Shown here: piece by piece, positions 19,422 through 29,779 of the stretch | How positions within the stretch are numbered: the first letter of the stretch is position 1 | Layout of the letters: every line of letters begins with the position of its first letter | From: Trichomonas vaginalis G3 | Taxonomy: Eukaryota > Parabasalia > Trichomonadida > Trichomonadidae | NCBI RefSeq assembly: GCF_026262505.1 | Contig: NC_067206.1 | Coordinates: 32,751,896 to 32,815,895 of the forward strand | DNA: 64,000 nucleotides | Reading direction: 5' to 3' | The notes under the pieces: model-generated | Database searches by the model: none | What the model saw: the letters and a program-made list of their open reading frames with translations, nothing else | What the model was told of the DNA's origin: nothing | Position numbers and translations under genes: made by a program

Positions 19422-19815
19422 TTGTGATTAGAATTCATGAATGAAATATTATGGCAATTTCAAATAGAAAAAATAGCTGATGAGATACGGATTAAATATT
19501 TATTTTTAAATCATAATAAATGATTTAAACAACAGCAACCACAACAACTTAAGGCACAGACCATTACATACGCCATATATGCATATAATTCAAAGACGGC
19601 AGAACAAACGCAAATGTTGAAATATGGAGATTTGGAGATAGTATTGAAAAATGACCATTTCGAATTCGTTTGCAAAGGTGGTGCAGTGATATCAAATATA
19701 AAAGAAATTTATTTATGAATTCAAAAATTTAAAGGAATAACGGATGATATAACATCAATTCCACCAGAAGAAAAAGATATTACGCATTAAATGCATTTCC
19801 TAAAGTTTTTGAAGA

Positions 19816-20250
19816 TTGGAAAGATTTAATTTAAATGAGGAATTCATAAAAGGTTTCCTAAATGACATAATGAAGAAAGCAGATAAGGGACTTGTGGTTA
19901 GTGCATTAATGAAGAAAGCAGATAAGGAATATGTGGATGAAAAAGATAATGAAATTAAAGAAAGGGTTGAATGGTATCATGAACGGACATCGAAGATTTT
20001 AAAAACTAAAGCCGATACAGGATGGGTTTCAGAATGTTTAGACCTTAAAGCAGATAAAACTTATGTTAACAATGAGTTAATGAAGAAGGCAGATAAGAAC
20101 CATACACATACAAGTTTTACAACTGTTGCTATAGAAAGTATTGAAGGAACGGTTGAAGAAACTGGTGGGGATGTATTATATTGTAAACCTCCTAACTTTC
20201 CACAAGGTTTAACATCGGATGACGACATAACGACGATGAAAAAACATTAG
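19816..20250 (+). CDS. Polinton 2 fibre stalk with KADK repeats (144 aa open piece)
   Basis: It contains four to five repeats of (M/K)KKADKx(Y/H)V, the same KADK signature as in the 952-residue fibre protein of Polinton 1, and ends in a segment (KNHTHTSFTTVAIESIEG) parallel to NHTHKSFTTVRADDI there. It is part of a fossil fibre protein with the knob at 20269-20739. Confidence 0.65.
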   Translation: MERFNLNEEFIKGFLNDIMKKADKGLVVSALMKKADKEYVDEKDNEIKERVEWYHERTSKILKTKADTGWVSECLDLKADKTYVNNELMKKADKNHTHTSFTTVAIESIEGTVEETGGDVLYCKPPNFPQGLTSDDDITTMKKH

Positions 20251-20268
20251 ATGTAAAGATGTTTTGTC

Positions 20269-20739
20269 ATGAAGGATGAATATAATATTAAATTCACTGC
20301 TCAAGATTTATATGACAAGAAAGCAGACAAAACAGAGCTTCAAACATTAAAGACAGAAATACTTCAAACATTATATCCTATAGGCTCTATTTATACGTCA
20401 ATGAACTCAACAAATCCAGCAACAGTTCTGGGTTTCGGTATGTGGGAACAAATAGTTGACAGGTTTTTGTATTGTGCAAACTCTTCAAAGGAAACAGGAG
20501 GAAGTAAAACGATTACAGGTGAAAATTTACCTGCACACAGTCACTACATAGATTTAAGTACATCTCAAGCGGGTTGGCATAAGCATAGATATTGGGATTG
20601 GTCAGCAATGATAAAAGGTAAAGGATATGATGTTAAAGACAACGTTAAGTTTGCTATAGATTGTTACTGGAGTAACACTGAGGGAGGAGGAAACCATACA
20701 CATCGCGTTTTGCATTTAGATGAAAGGATTAAATCGTAA
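20269..20739 (+). CDS. Polinton 2 fibre knob, phage gp10-like domain (156 aa open piece)
   Basis: From the TELQTLKTEILQTLYPIGSI stretch onward the sequence is nearly identical to the C-terminal knob of the Polinton 1 fibre (GSIYTSMNSTNPATVLGFG). It then diverges after the conserved LPAHSHY cluster into a different histidine-rich tip (WHKHRYWDW; GGGNHTHRV). Such divergence at the tip with a constant base is expected of receptor-binding domains. It is part of a fossil. Confidence 0.7.
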   Translation: MKDEYNIKFTAQDLYDKKADKTELQTLKTEILQTLYPIGSIYTSMNSTNPATVLGFGMWEQIVDRFLYCANSSKETGGSKTITGENLPAHSHYIDLSTSQAGWHKHRYWDWSAMIKGKGYDVKDNVKFAIDCYWSNTEGGGNHTHRVLHLDERIKS

Positions 20740-22404
20740 TAGTATTGAAAATCATCCATTGAAACATTATTTTTAGTATCTCTTTCTGCTTTTTCATCTT
20801 GTTTCTTATATGATTCAATTTTATATTTCCAATACTTTTTTGTTAATTCAAAACTTGATTCCACATTTTCTTCTTCTGGATATTTTTCGTTAGGATTAAA
20901 GTCTTTATATGCTAACGCGTAACGAATCATTGATGCATTCGATGATAAAGAAAGATTATGAAGCATGTCAATTTTATAAACAAATGTTTCTTCGATAATT
21001 TATATCAATTGGGTCAATCATAATTTCAACATCTTTATTGCAATAATGAATAAAATATTCTAATCTATTCTTAAAGTTTTTAGCATCATTGAGATATATT
21101 TGATAATCTGAATCGGATATTGTTTCTTGTGTTACATGCTGAATAAAAATGAATCTTGAGTGAATGGTTCCTTTTTATATAATTCATCTTTCGTAATTCT
21201 CCCATGTGATGAATTGATAGGGAAAAGGATTTAACACGTGATTTATTGTTTCCGAAATCTTTGAGTGAATTGGTCTAATGTCCCACCCGCTATATAATTT
21301 CTGATGTCAATAAATCTCAATTCATATGGAACGTTTGTTTTCTTTACATGATTTGCTTAAATTGTGAAGATGAACCCAGCATTGATTTTATTTTCCATTT
21401 TGCAGTGTTTAAATCACGAAGAATTAAATTTAAATCAAACTTTCCCGAATTAAAACCAATGATATTCACTTTATTAAATTCTTCATCTAAAAGCTCTTTC
21501 ATTGCTTCCTTTTGTTTCTCATTTAATGTATTCATTAATTCTTCATATTGTTCAATATTTGATTTTAGCAACTAATGAAACAGGTTGAAAAATAAAAACT
21601 CAATCCAATCAGAAAATAAAAGAATCACTCGAAGTTAAGCAAAAATTCCTCGTATATGTTTTATCGTTTAATTTAACCGTTGATGATACCATGAATGGTT
21701 TTAAGTAAGCGTTTAAAGTTGCACACTCAGAAAGTTGTAATTCTTCTTTAGTCTCTAATGTTTCGAAGTCAAAAGTAATATAAATATCTTGTTGGTTTAT
21801 AATATTCCTGCAAATTATGTGCTAATAGCCATTGATATATCTTCTGTTTCGTGATATGTGGTGCATATGGTTGCTGGGTCTTTTGCAATGAACGTCTTGA
21901 ATTAATCTTCCATTATTTTCTTTACATTTCTCACAATGCTTTTAAAAATCTTCTTTGGTTTTTCCTTTCTGGATCATCACGGATAGAATAAACTTCTTCT
22001 TTGCAAAAGGGGCAAACTCTATAGCCGGTGAGTGCTTCAACGTCTGTTATTCTGTCAGCGTGAAGTTTTCCACATGGACTCTGTGTTAATAAAATATTTA
22101 CTGTTTCAAATTCTGGATCTATCATTATTGAATCCACTAATGGAAAGTCTACCTTGTTAATGTCCACGTCTTCTGGTTGAGGGTCACAATAATAAAAATC
22201 AATATTAACGTTTAACATTCTTGCTAACCTCTCACTTTCTGATGAAATGTCAAACCCTTCTATGCATCTATTGCTTCATTTAAATAACTTCTACGAGTTT
22301 TAGGATTAACACCATCAGGAATGTTATAGAAGCGTTTAAATAACCTTCTACCTTCGGCTCTTATTTGATTATCATTCATTTTAGCTGTTCCATTTTTGTT
22401 CATT
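20740..22404 (-). pseudogene. Protein-primed DNA polymerase B remnant (fossil)
   Basis: The minus strand carries open pieces with a PolB exonuclease-domain signature, IIGFNSGKFDLNLILRDL (about 21.4 kb), as in protein-primed family B polymerases of Polintons. A Cys-containing piece (RVCPFCKEEV) lies upstream at 21931-22218. Further sequence upstream to the start near 22404 fits the N-terminal region. I do not see the polymerase palm domain here. It is broken and incomplete, with several breaks. Confidence 0.55.
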
Positions 22405-22711
22405 TATGTAAGAATAAAAATTAAAAAATAAATAAAAATAAAGTTTATTTTTTTAAAGTCCGAGACTCAGAGAGTCCAGGGCTAAAGTCCATAAAATGAA
22501 TTAAGAACACATAAATTTTTATCATCTGCGACGTGACGAATACATTTTTAATTTACTCAAGAATGCGTACTACCCTGATACATTAAATCTAATTCCTGTC
22601 TTATTTAATTTCACAACTTTGAAAAGGAATGTATGAATAGCTATAAAATGATGAGATGATGTTTTATGGGTTGCTTCCATTTTTTCTGAAATAAATGAAT
22701 AAATATAATGC

Positions 22712-22990
22712 TTATAAGTTTTCATATCTTTTATTCTTAATAACGAATGGTATAGACCTTTCCACTTCGTCTTCCTTCGGTGCTGTTCTTTCATATGAAA
22801 CATTATTGGTATCTTCAATAATGAAACCACAATTGCATAAAATTTTATATGTACCAATTGTTTCTTTTGATATTTTATCTAATAAATCAAAAACTTTATC
22901 AACACCTGTACATTTATTTAAATAATAATTTGTGTAAATATCATGATCTTCTTTCTTAATCGTATTTGTTGCATATGTTACATTTTTCAA
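22712..22990 (-). CDS. Polinton 2 small protein (92 aa)
   Basis: Not recognised. It contains DHDIYTNYYLNKCTGVDKVF and a CNCGF pair, possibly a small metal-binding motif. It ends with a charged tail. It overlaps by a few bases the next minus-strand gene upstream. Confidence 0.35.
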   Translation of the reverse strand: MKNVTYATNTIKKEDHDIYTNYYLNKCTGVDKVFDLLDKISKETIGTYKILCNCGFIIEDTNNVSYERTAPKEDEVERSIPFVIKNKRYENL

Positions 22991-23175
22991 TGCTTTTTGA
23001 ATTTTTCAGAATCAAGAGGAGGTGAAAGTAATATACAGGGATCTTCATTATCAATAAATTGTAACTTATGTTTACGAATAAATTTAGTACCTTCTTCTGA
23101 AAGTGTTTCGTTTATTTCACCATCTAATAAAATTTTGTGTTGATTCCAAAAAGTAATTTTTATATCTTTCTTCAT
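22987..23175 (-). CDS. Polinton 2 small protein (62 aa)
   Basis: Not recognised. A short basic protein (KKDIKITFWNQHKILLDGEI) overlapping the following gene by 4 bases, an arrangement repeated throughout these elements and typical of compact viral gene blocks. Confidence 0.35.
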   Translation of the reverse strand: MKKDIKITFWNQHKILLDGEINETLSEEGTKFIRKHKLQFIDNEDPCILLSPPLDSEKFKKH

Positions 23176-23255
23176 GAGATTTCTGTACTTCTGATTCTGA
23201 AGCTGGGATATTCATTAAACCCTCTACTTCATTTTCATTATATTTTCAACTTCTC

Positions 23256-23585
23256 TTAATTCCTTAATTTTTCATCTATTTCATCTCTTATTTTTTCCAG
23301 TCTTTCAATTTCATCATATTCATCATCTTTAATCCGTTCTTCATAATATTCAGGGAAAACATCAGGTTCTTTTGGTTTTTCTTCTTCAGATGTAGGATAT
23401 AAGAAATTTATAACATCATCTTTATTCATTTTTCCATCATAATCAAATTCATTTAAGAACTCCACGAATTTTTTACAATTTCTTAAATAATATTTATCAA
23501 CTTCATAACCCGCCTCCTCTAATATATCCTTTATTTCCTTATTTGTGAATCCCATTTTTTTAACATTGTTAGTTGTGACGCTCAT
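23256..23585 (-). CDS. Polinton 2 acidic helical protein (109 aa)
   Basis: The N-terminal 60 residues form a helical domain with a KEIKDILEEAGYEVDKYYLR stretch and an EF-hand-like loop FDYDGKMNKDD near 48-58, although the flanking helices are not clearly EF-hand. The C-terminus is an acidic coiled coil (DEYDEIERLEKIRDEIDEK). It lies just inside the right terminal repeat. Confidence 0.45.
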   Translation of the reverse strand: MSVTTNNVKKMGFTNKEIKDILEEAGYEVDKYYLRNCKKFVEFLNEFDYDGKMNKDDVINFLYPTSEEEKPKEPDVFPEYYEERIKDDEYDEIERLEKIRDEIDEKLRN

Positions 23586-23632
23586 TTCTTACGAATTAAA
23601 AAAATAAATTATTCAAAAATGTAAGACATGAA

Positions 23633-24381
23633 TTTTCAAAGTTTATTTTTTATTCATGAAAATAATTATTTCTAATTTCTTTTACTCTCTCGTATATACT
23701 AGATTTAAAGAATTCAGAACTTTTACCATAATCTCCTAAATGTTTTCTTATCCCTAACGTGTGCCAGTTATTATATGAAACTGAATAAACTTTATCTTTA
23801 TCTTTACACCTTTCATCACTTCCAATATATTTATATCTCAGTTTTGATTTAGCATTTTCATATTCATTAGCGTTTAATAATTCACAGTCTTCCTTTTTAA
23901 ATTGATGTTTAAGATATTCAGGATTTAATACTCTACGTTTATATGCTCCTAACTTAGTTCTAAAGGTTTTTCTACAAAATTTAGGAATTCCATCCTCTTT
24001 AATGTCATCAATGATTTCCATTTCATTATTTTCAATTTCTTCTTCTCGTTTATGAGGTCTTTGATTATGACTCCATTGATTCCATGAAATTAAATATTCT
24101 TTATCATTATATTTATACCTCATTATCTTATTTTGGTTTTCATATTCATTTAATAATTCACAATCTTCATTTTTAAATTGAAGTTTAACCCATTCAGGAT
24201 TTAAACAATGTTTAATTAATCGCGGAATATCTGACATCATCTATATATAGCTTCTTTTATAAAAGATAAAAAATAAATTATTTTAAAAATAACTTTAATT
24301 TTTTTAATAAATATATTTTAATGCATCGTCTATATATAGATGTAACAAAAAAAGTCACTAAACCCTTTCTATCCTACTACT
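23633..24381. repeat. Polinton 2 right terminal inverted repeat (749 bp)
   Basis: Inverted match of 12352-13100, ending ...CCTACTACT followed by the TTCAAT duplication. Differences between the two arms are few, which argues for a recent insertion or for gene conversion between arms. Confidence 0.92.
23650..24240 (-). CDS. Terminal-repeat-encoded protein, right copy (196 aa)
   Basis: It consists of about two and a half modules, each with LNPExxKxQFKxEDCELLN at its start and a W or Y-rich end (YLISWNQWSHNQRPH; VYSVSYNNWHTLGIRKHLG). The centre is acidic (EIENNEMEIIDDIKED). The repeated Cys/Trp/His module suggests a nucleic-acid-binding repeat, possibly recognising the element ends, but this is inference and no family is recognised. 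The start at 24240 (MMSD) lies in the terminal repeat 141 bases from the element end. Confidence 0.55.
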   Translation of the reverse strand: MMSDIPRLIKHCLNPEWVKLQFKNEDCELLNEYENQNKIMRYKYNDKEYLISWNQWSHNQRPHKREEEIENNEMEIIDDIKEDGIPKFCRKTFRTKLGAYKRRVLNPEYLKHQFKKEDCELLNANEYENAKSKLRYKYIGSDERCKDKDKVYSVSYNNWHTLGIRKHLGDYGKSSEFFKSSIYERVKEIRNNYFHE

Positions 24382-24387
24382 TTCAAT
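24382..24387. repeat. 6-bp target-site duplication of Polinton 2, right copy
   Basis: TTCAAT, identical to 12346-12351 and abutting the CCTACTACT end. Confidence 0.92.
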
Positions 24388-24788
24388 ATAAAGAGATATT
24401 AAATTGCGATGATTTTCCAAAAGTTACAGAAGTAATCACAGGTTTAATCTCAGCTTCAAATATTAATGCTATTATGCGAATTTGCCAAAAAATTTTGGAT
24501 AAAATTACATTTTATAAATGTAATTATTGCCATATTACCTCAATATGGAATTTTATCACAAATGCAGCAATAATTCTTCCTGATGAAGATTTATTAATCA
24601 AATTATTAAAATTCATAGAAAAAACAGAAAAAGCAACAGATGAATTATTCGAACCGGAGAATGATTTGGGTTTCTATGAATATTTAAATTCGATTTTCTC
24701 AGATATTACATCTGCGAGAAATAAGCAATTTCTCTTGGAATTTCTAAATACCCATGAAGATGACTTCACTTATTATCAAACATTGTGA
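24382..24788 (+). pseudogene. Host alpha-helical gene, 3' part, after Polinton 2
   Basis: Directly after the element the frame continues in the same phase as at 12351 (codons Q-Y-K-E-I-L-N-C), because 12,036 inserted bases are a multiple of three. It encodes further amphipathic helix pairs (KVTEVITGLISASNINAIMR; LLIKLLKFIEKTEKATDEL) to a stop at 24786-24788. Together with 11646-12351 this is one host gene of HEAT/karyopherin-like character. Whether more of it lies downstream (25204-26143) is unclear. Confidence 0.55.
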
Positions 24789-25163
24789 GGTCATTTTTGA
24801 TCAACAAATTAATTGAAATTCCGATCAAAAAAAATTCACAAATTGGATCAAAAAAATCAAATCTCAAGTTAAAAATAAAAAATTTCTACATTTTTATCAA
24901 ATTTAGATTTTTTTTTCAAATCATGCGAATTGATTGAATAATTGCATATTTTATCCCATGCATCTAGAAGTATGTGTAATATTTTTGCTTTCATCAAGAA
25001 ATTGTCGAATTTGATCTTAATTTTTTTTTGAAAAATATACTTTTAGAAAAAGAAATAGTGATTGAATAGCTGCCCATGCTGTAAAAGGGTTATTTTTACA
25101 AGTAAAAAAATTGTTATTTTTCGAGCAAGTCGAGGCTTTTTTACCATCTTATTTTTGAAGAGA
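24789..25163. other. AT-rich gene-free stretch
   Basis: Runs of A and T and degenerate GATCAAAAAAAT repeats. I see no gene. Confidence 0.5.
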
Positions 25164-25203
25164 AAGGGACAGACTAGCCCATTGTCACTTTTTAATTTAG
25201 CAA

Positions 25204-26143
25204 ATGAACGCTTATGGAGTGGAGTTTTTGGGTAAATCTGATTTGCTTATAAATGAAATAAAATCAAAAGAAACCATATTGGCATTATATTATGCAAAAA
25301 TAAATGATCTTACTTAGTACTTTTAAAGTTAATTTCAGAAAAAATTTGACACAATGGTATCCGGCACATACAAGTGGTGTACAACCAAAATATAAGTTGG
25401 TTTAAACATATATTGCTATATCTCATGATCTTACTTAGTACTTTTAAAGTAATTTCAGAAAAAATTTGACACAATGGTATCCGGCACATACAAGTGGTGT
25501 ACAACCAAAATATAAGTTGGTTTAAACATATATTGCTATATCTCATGATCTTACTTAGTACTTTTAAAGTTAATTTCAGAAAAAATTTGACACAATGGTA
25601 TCCGGCACATACAAGTGGTGTACAACCAAAATATAAGTTGGTTTAAACATATATTGCTATATCTCATGATCTTACTTAGTACTTTTAAAGTTAATTTCAG
25701 AAAAAATTTGACACAATGGTATCCGGCACATACAAGTGGTGTACAACCAAAATATAAGTTGGTTTAAACATATATTGCTATATCTCATGATCTTACTTAG
25801 TACTTTTAAAGTTAATTTCAGAAAAAATTTGACACAATGGTATCCGGCACATACAAGTGGTGTACAACCAAATCTTCGACTCGATGAACTTGTCATCGAG
25901 TTATATTCCAGTGTTGTTCCTTCATTCCTGATTAAGTTGCAAATTAAAGGTCTGGATTCAGAGAGAAGTGTTAAAGTTATCAAAAAAGTCACAAGAGATT
26001 TCGAAGAAATGACACAATTTAAAAAAGTCGAATGCATCAGTATGCTTGAAGCTGTTCAGAAAGGTCTGAAAAATGATACACTTGATCCCAACATTGTTTA
26101 CTCAACATTAAAAATATTATTGCAAAGAAAACATTTGATTTAA
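25204..26143 (+). pseudogene. Host-like helical coding fragment interrupted by the tandem array
   Basis: A short open stretch from ATG 25204 (FLGKSDLLINEIKSKETI) runs into the tandem array. After the array a frame continues to 26143 with helical sequence (LDELVIELYSSVVPSFLIKL; EEMTQFKKVECISMLEAVQK; IVYSTLKILLQRKHLI). The style is that of the disrupted helical gene upstream, so it may be its far end, but I cannot prove that. No family is recognised. Confidence 0.35.
25305..25871. repeat. 121-bp tandem repeat, about 4.7 copies
   Basis: Copies begin near 25305, 25426, 25546, 25667 and 25788 (period 120-121). The unit runs from TGATCTTACTTAGTAC to TATATTGCTATATCTCA. The copies are practically identical. 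The last copy merges at ACAACCAA with a coding-like sequence. Confidence 0.92.
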
Positions 26144-26348
26144 TAAACATTTAATTTATTATAATTAATTTTTTATTACAGTATAGTAAAAAATGCTATA
26201 AATAAATTATTATATTTTATTAAAATGTGACTTTTAATAGTAAGTGAATAAAATAAATCAGGAATTGGGAAAGAAATAAGGTTAATTAAAAATAATGAAA
26301 ATTACAAGTTTAAGGTTAATGAAAAGTGACAATGGGCGAGTTTGTCCC

Positions 26349-27412
26349 CCACTCATTTTTGAAAAATTTACGAAAAATTATATCTGAAAAAACGCTTCAT
26401 TTTGATATCTTACAATGATAAAATACCAATGTTGCTGGGATATAATAGCTACACCTGGACATCTACTACATTAATGCGTATGACAGGTAAAGTTGATTTC
26501 AAAAGTATAGCCTGGAAAGATTACAATAAATCAACGATAATTCAAAAAAATTTCTTATAAGTTAACATAATAAAAATTTAATTTTTATATTGCTTGTATT
26601 ATACTTAAGTATATAATATATTTAAATCTTAGAATGAAAATTCGGGACGCCCTAGCTATTCAATTTTCCCTTAGGACGCCCATAAACCTCTCAAAAATGT
26701 GATGTAAATATCACAATTTTGAGAAATTTACACTAGGACGCCTTAGGACGCCAACCCCCTTTTTTACCATTTTTAAATATTAGGTCTGATAGAATATGAA
26801 TAGATATCTGTTCAAATCATATTGATGTAAATCATTATTCATAGAAAATGATTCCAAATAGAATTTATCAAAATGATCCATTTGAATACTTATCATTTTT
26901 ACATGTTTCAATATTCAAACTTTGTTATCTCATGATGCAGCTCGTTTTTACTCCTATATATTCTACAATCATAACAAAAATCTCATACAAAATAAATGAA
27001 TAACAGAAATTTTGAAGTTCTTAGTGAATGAAATGGTCGTATATGATGACTTTAGGCAGTTGGCCGCTATTGTTAATGATAAATTTCCAATTTTATTGTT
27101 AATAATTTTAAATATTTAATATGAAAAGAGAATTTGAATGCTGATAATAAGAGAATTTGACAAGCATCTTGTAGGGATTCAAATACCCCTAACTTAAATT
27201 TTATGAGTTTATTGAATTTTTAGCCTTAGTAAAACATCAACTCGATGAAGATTTTTAAAAGACAATAGGTCTTGTTTGGCCGTGCAGTGGTCCCTTAAAG
27301 ATTTACCCATTTGGGTTCCATATTACTTGGTAAAGCAATGTAGAATATCGAGATATATTCAAAAAATACTAATAATTCGAATTTTGTGTAGTCAATCATA
27401 TTCATTTAATTA
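26349..27412. other. Gene-poor stretch with small palindrome
   Basis: The only clear structure is at 26645-26755. GGACGCC occurs four times around a hairpin with arms CTCAAAAATGTGA (26690-26702) and TCACAATTTTGAG (26711-26723), probably a tiny non-autonomous element. A short open stretch near 26430-26560 (TWTSTTLMRMTGKVDF) looks like a decayed coding fragment but is unnamed. Confidence 0.45.
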
Positions 27413-27665
27413 AGGGTTTCGTTTTGCTAAAATTGTCACTTTTATAGCATATTTGTTTTTGGATGTTTTGCGAAACCAAAAAAAAAAACACTATGATATA
27501 CAATGTGTGTGTAAAGAAAATACTTTATTTACTAGTTAAAAAATCATTTGGTATTGATCAAGTTATTTTTTCTGGATAAGATATTATATGGATAATTGGA
27601 TAGAAAATACAATTATATAATCTTGTACCTGGTTTAATTAAGCTAATTGTCATCAGAAACTTGTA

Positions 27666-27674
27666 ATTTTTATG
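27666..27674. repeat. 9-bp target-site duplication of the MULE, left
   Basis: ATTTTTATG lies immediately before the GGCGTC end and recurs at 37381-37389 directly after GACGCC. Nine bases is typical for Mutator-like elements. Confidence 0.92.
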
Positions 27675-28115
27675 GGCGTCAAAAATTTTCTCACTGGGTT
27701 TTCGTCTATCAATCCCAGCTCATTATATACGCAACCAATCAAAAATCTGATATGGGAGTCCAAGGCTAACTTTTTGTTGTCTACCTAATAAAAGAGGAAG
27801 CAGCATTAGTGAGAATAATCGCAAATATTCAATTTAAATTATCTTTTTATTCTTAATTTAAAGTGACAAAAAGAATAAAAAACCTATTCTAAGGCATGTT
27901 GTTATGTAAATGAGACTAGACATCATATTTTATGTTATGAAAAAAAAATATTTAGAATTTTAGAACAAAATAAATAGAAAAAATAGCATAACTTATGGAT
28001 GTGCGTATATTAAATTTAATAAATTAAGAGAAATTATTTTTGGCGCCAAAATTATTCGTTAACTCTCAAATTTTTCTGAGTCAATAAGCCGCCAAAAAAG
28101 TGTCATTTTGTTTCG

Positions 28116-28520
28116 TTAGAGAAAGATGAATTGTCCATGTCATCCAATCGGGAACAAGGGGGATGGGGATTAGATGATAAAGAAGCAATTCATGCTCTCT
28201 ATCTGAAGCAATCAGACTTACCAGCAACAATGTGAATCGATTTGGCTTTAAAGTTAATATAGCAGATCAGCTTGTTACTGGAGAGACTAGGCATTACGAT
28301 TGATTCGCTGTAGTGCTCTACTTTAATTTAAGAGTAGTAACGGATAACTGAATTCCCAAAGTTCTTTAGGTGATCCAAAACACTGTAGCTGCTTGAACTT
28401 TGGACGAGCCTCGCACCCCAGAGAATAGAAATCCCAATCTTGCTCATGTTTAGTTGAATTAGTCTGCAGCAGTACAGCTCTGATACCACAAGATCGTGAT
28501 GTATACAAAGTCACAACGCT
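28116..28520 (-). mobile_element. Copia-type LTR element trace in left arm (fossil)
   Basis: The complement of 28460-28500 contains TGGTATCAGAGC, the 12-base primer-binding site typical of Ty1/Copia elements (complementary to the 3' end of initiator tRNA-Met), followed by an ATG and a short gag-like stretch. The same sequence is in the right arm. It is a small, old, broken fragment. The family call rests mainly on the 12-base match. Confidence 0.35.
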
Positions 28521-29779
28521 ATTTGATTCAACAACTAGCTAGTTTTGACATCAAATTGCAAAATTTGACTTCGTTATGAGCTCTTTGTAGCAAAAATACA
28601 TTACACTTAAAGACTAGTTGCTAGACTGTAGTAGTTTGTTCGTATATATCTATTTTTCCCCAACGTATTGCATACTACATTTTGACAAGACTTGCAACCT
28701 TATAGTAACCTCGTTGGGAATTGTTCAAGCAAAGCGTAGGTAGTTAAGGTCGAGTAAGAGTTCTTCTTAAATCTTTCACTGAATGAGTAGGTGTTGGAAG
28801 AACTGTTCTCTAAAGCGATACAGTTGCGCTACATGTTCGTCAACTTGTCTAGAAATAAATATATCATTTGTTTTATACGTTTTTTCGTAATAAATCTATT
28901 TGTATTTGTTGTATTTGAGTATGAAGATAACAAAAACTACGGCATAAGACGCAGTACACTGGGCTTCGTTGCCATTTTATTTACCATGTTAAGAATAAAC
29001 TTAACAGACATGCTTTGTTTTCGACGAAGCCATCTAAAATAACGTACATCTAAATAAAACTAAAAAACTGTAAAATTTCTTTATTTGATAGTATACTTCA
29101 AATTATGCACTATACCTTCTAGAATTCTATAACACTCTTTGCATATAATTTTTTTAAAAAAAGTTATATCTCGACAAAAATATGATTTATCAATAGAGTA
29201 TGTAAAATAAAACTCATTCGCAGTATTAAAAAATCGTAAATCTTTCCAAAAAAATTTTGAATTACAAATTTTAAAACTTAAAACAACATTTTTTGAAGCG
29301 AAAAAACGAAATCTAATTTTTTTTGGAAAATTTAGAATAAATAGAGCTCTTTAACTCGTCGAATACAAATTGTTTTCAAGTTTTTTTCGACCGGAAATTG
29401 AACTTTTAGAGTTTATACAATAAGATTCACATGAAAAAATACGGGTTTAACAAAGAAATCACCAATATAAAGGTTTTTTAGTAGAACGAGATTGATAAAA
29501 ACTATGGTATGATAAAAAGACGATATTTTTTTTGGCGGGATAATTGAAGAATATGAATGATTCGAATTACAGACATACTCTAGTCCGAAACTTACTATGG
29601 TTCGTGACTTATTTTTGACACAGAATAGCTGTAGACTAAGGCTTACTCTAGATCCAGACTTATTATACAATTAAATTTGCTTTTGGAATAAGACTTAATT
29701 TTAGTTACAAACTTATCTTAATATCAGACTTATATTTAGAATCAGACTTACTTTAGTCTAGAACTTACATTTAGAATCA

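Larger units (their letters stand above)
12352..24381. mobile_element. Polinton/Maverick fossil 2 (complete ends, 12,030 bp)
   Basis: Both ends are visible: terminal inverted repeats of about 749 bp beginning 5'-AGTAGTAGGATAGAAAG, flanked by TTCAAT duplications. The interior carries capsid-like, packaging ATPase, fibre and protein-primed DNA polymerase B remnants and small genes. I did not find a clear integrase. The terminal repeats differ at only a handful of positions over 749 bp, so insertion is recent. The interior is nevertheless broken, with roughly ten or more breaks, suggesting it copied itself in as, or together with, a defective form. Confidence 0.9.
25164..26348. mobile_element. 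Inverted-repeat-bounded segment, GGGACA family member 1 (1.2 kb)
   Basis: The left end reads GGGACAGACTAGCCCATTGT then CACTTTTTAAT. The right end read inverted is GGGGGACAAACTCGCCCATT then GTCACTTTTCATTAA. The same terminal motif, GGACAAATTTGCC...CAC, bounds the unrelated segment at 45029-45784. No target duplication is evident. It may be a non-autonomous DNA transposon that picked up host-like sequence, or two separate short repeats flanking a gene. Confidence 0.45.

Noticed and set aside
23256-23585. EF-hand in the acidic Polinton 2 protein
   Set aside because: The loop FDYDGKMNKDD resembles one, but the flanking helices lack the usual pattern. Not called as a calcium-binding site.
25310-26037. 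Minus-strand frames with repeated RYSNICLNQLIFWLYTT segments
   Set aside because: They arise from the opposite strand of the 121-bp tandem array.
28791-29042. 83-residue frame, mirrored at 36008-36259
   Set aside because: Present only because the arms are duplicated. The hydrophobic composition is that of AT-rich spacer and no homology is recognised.
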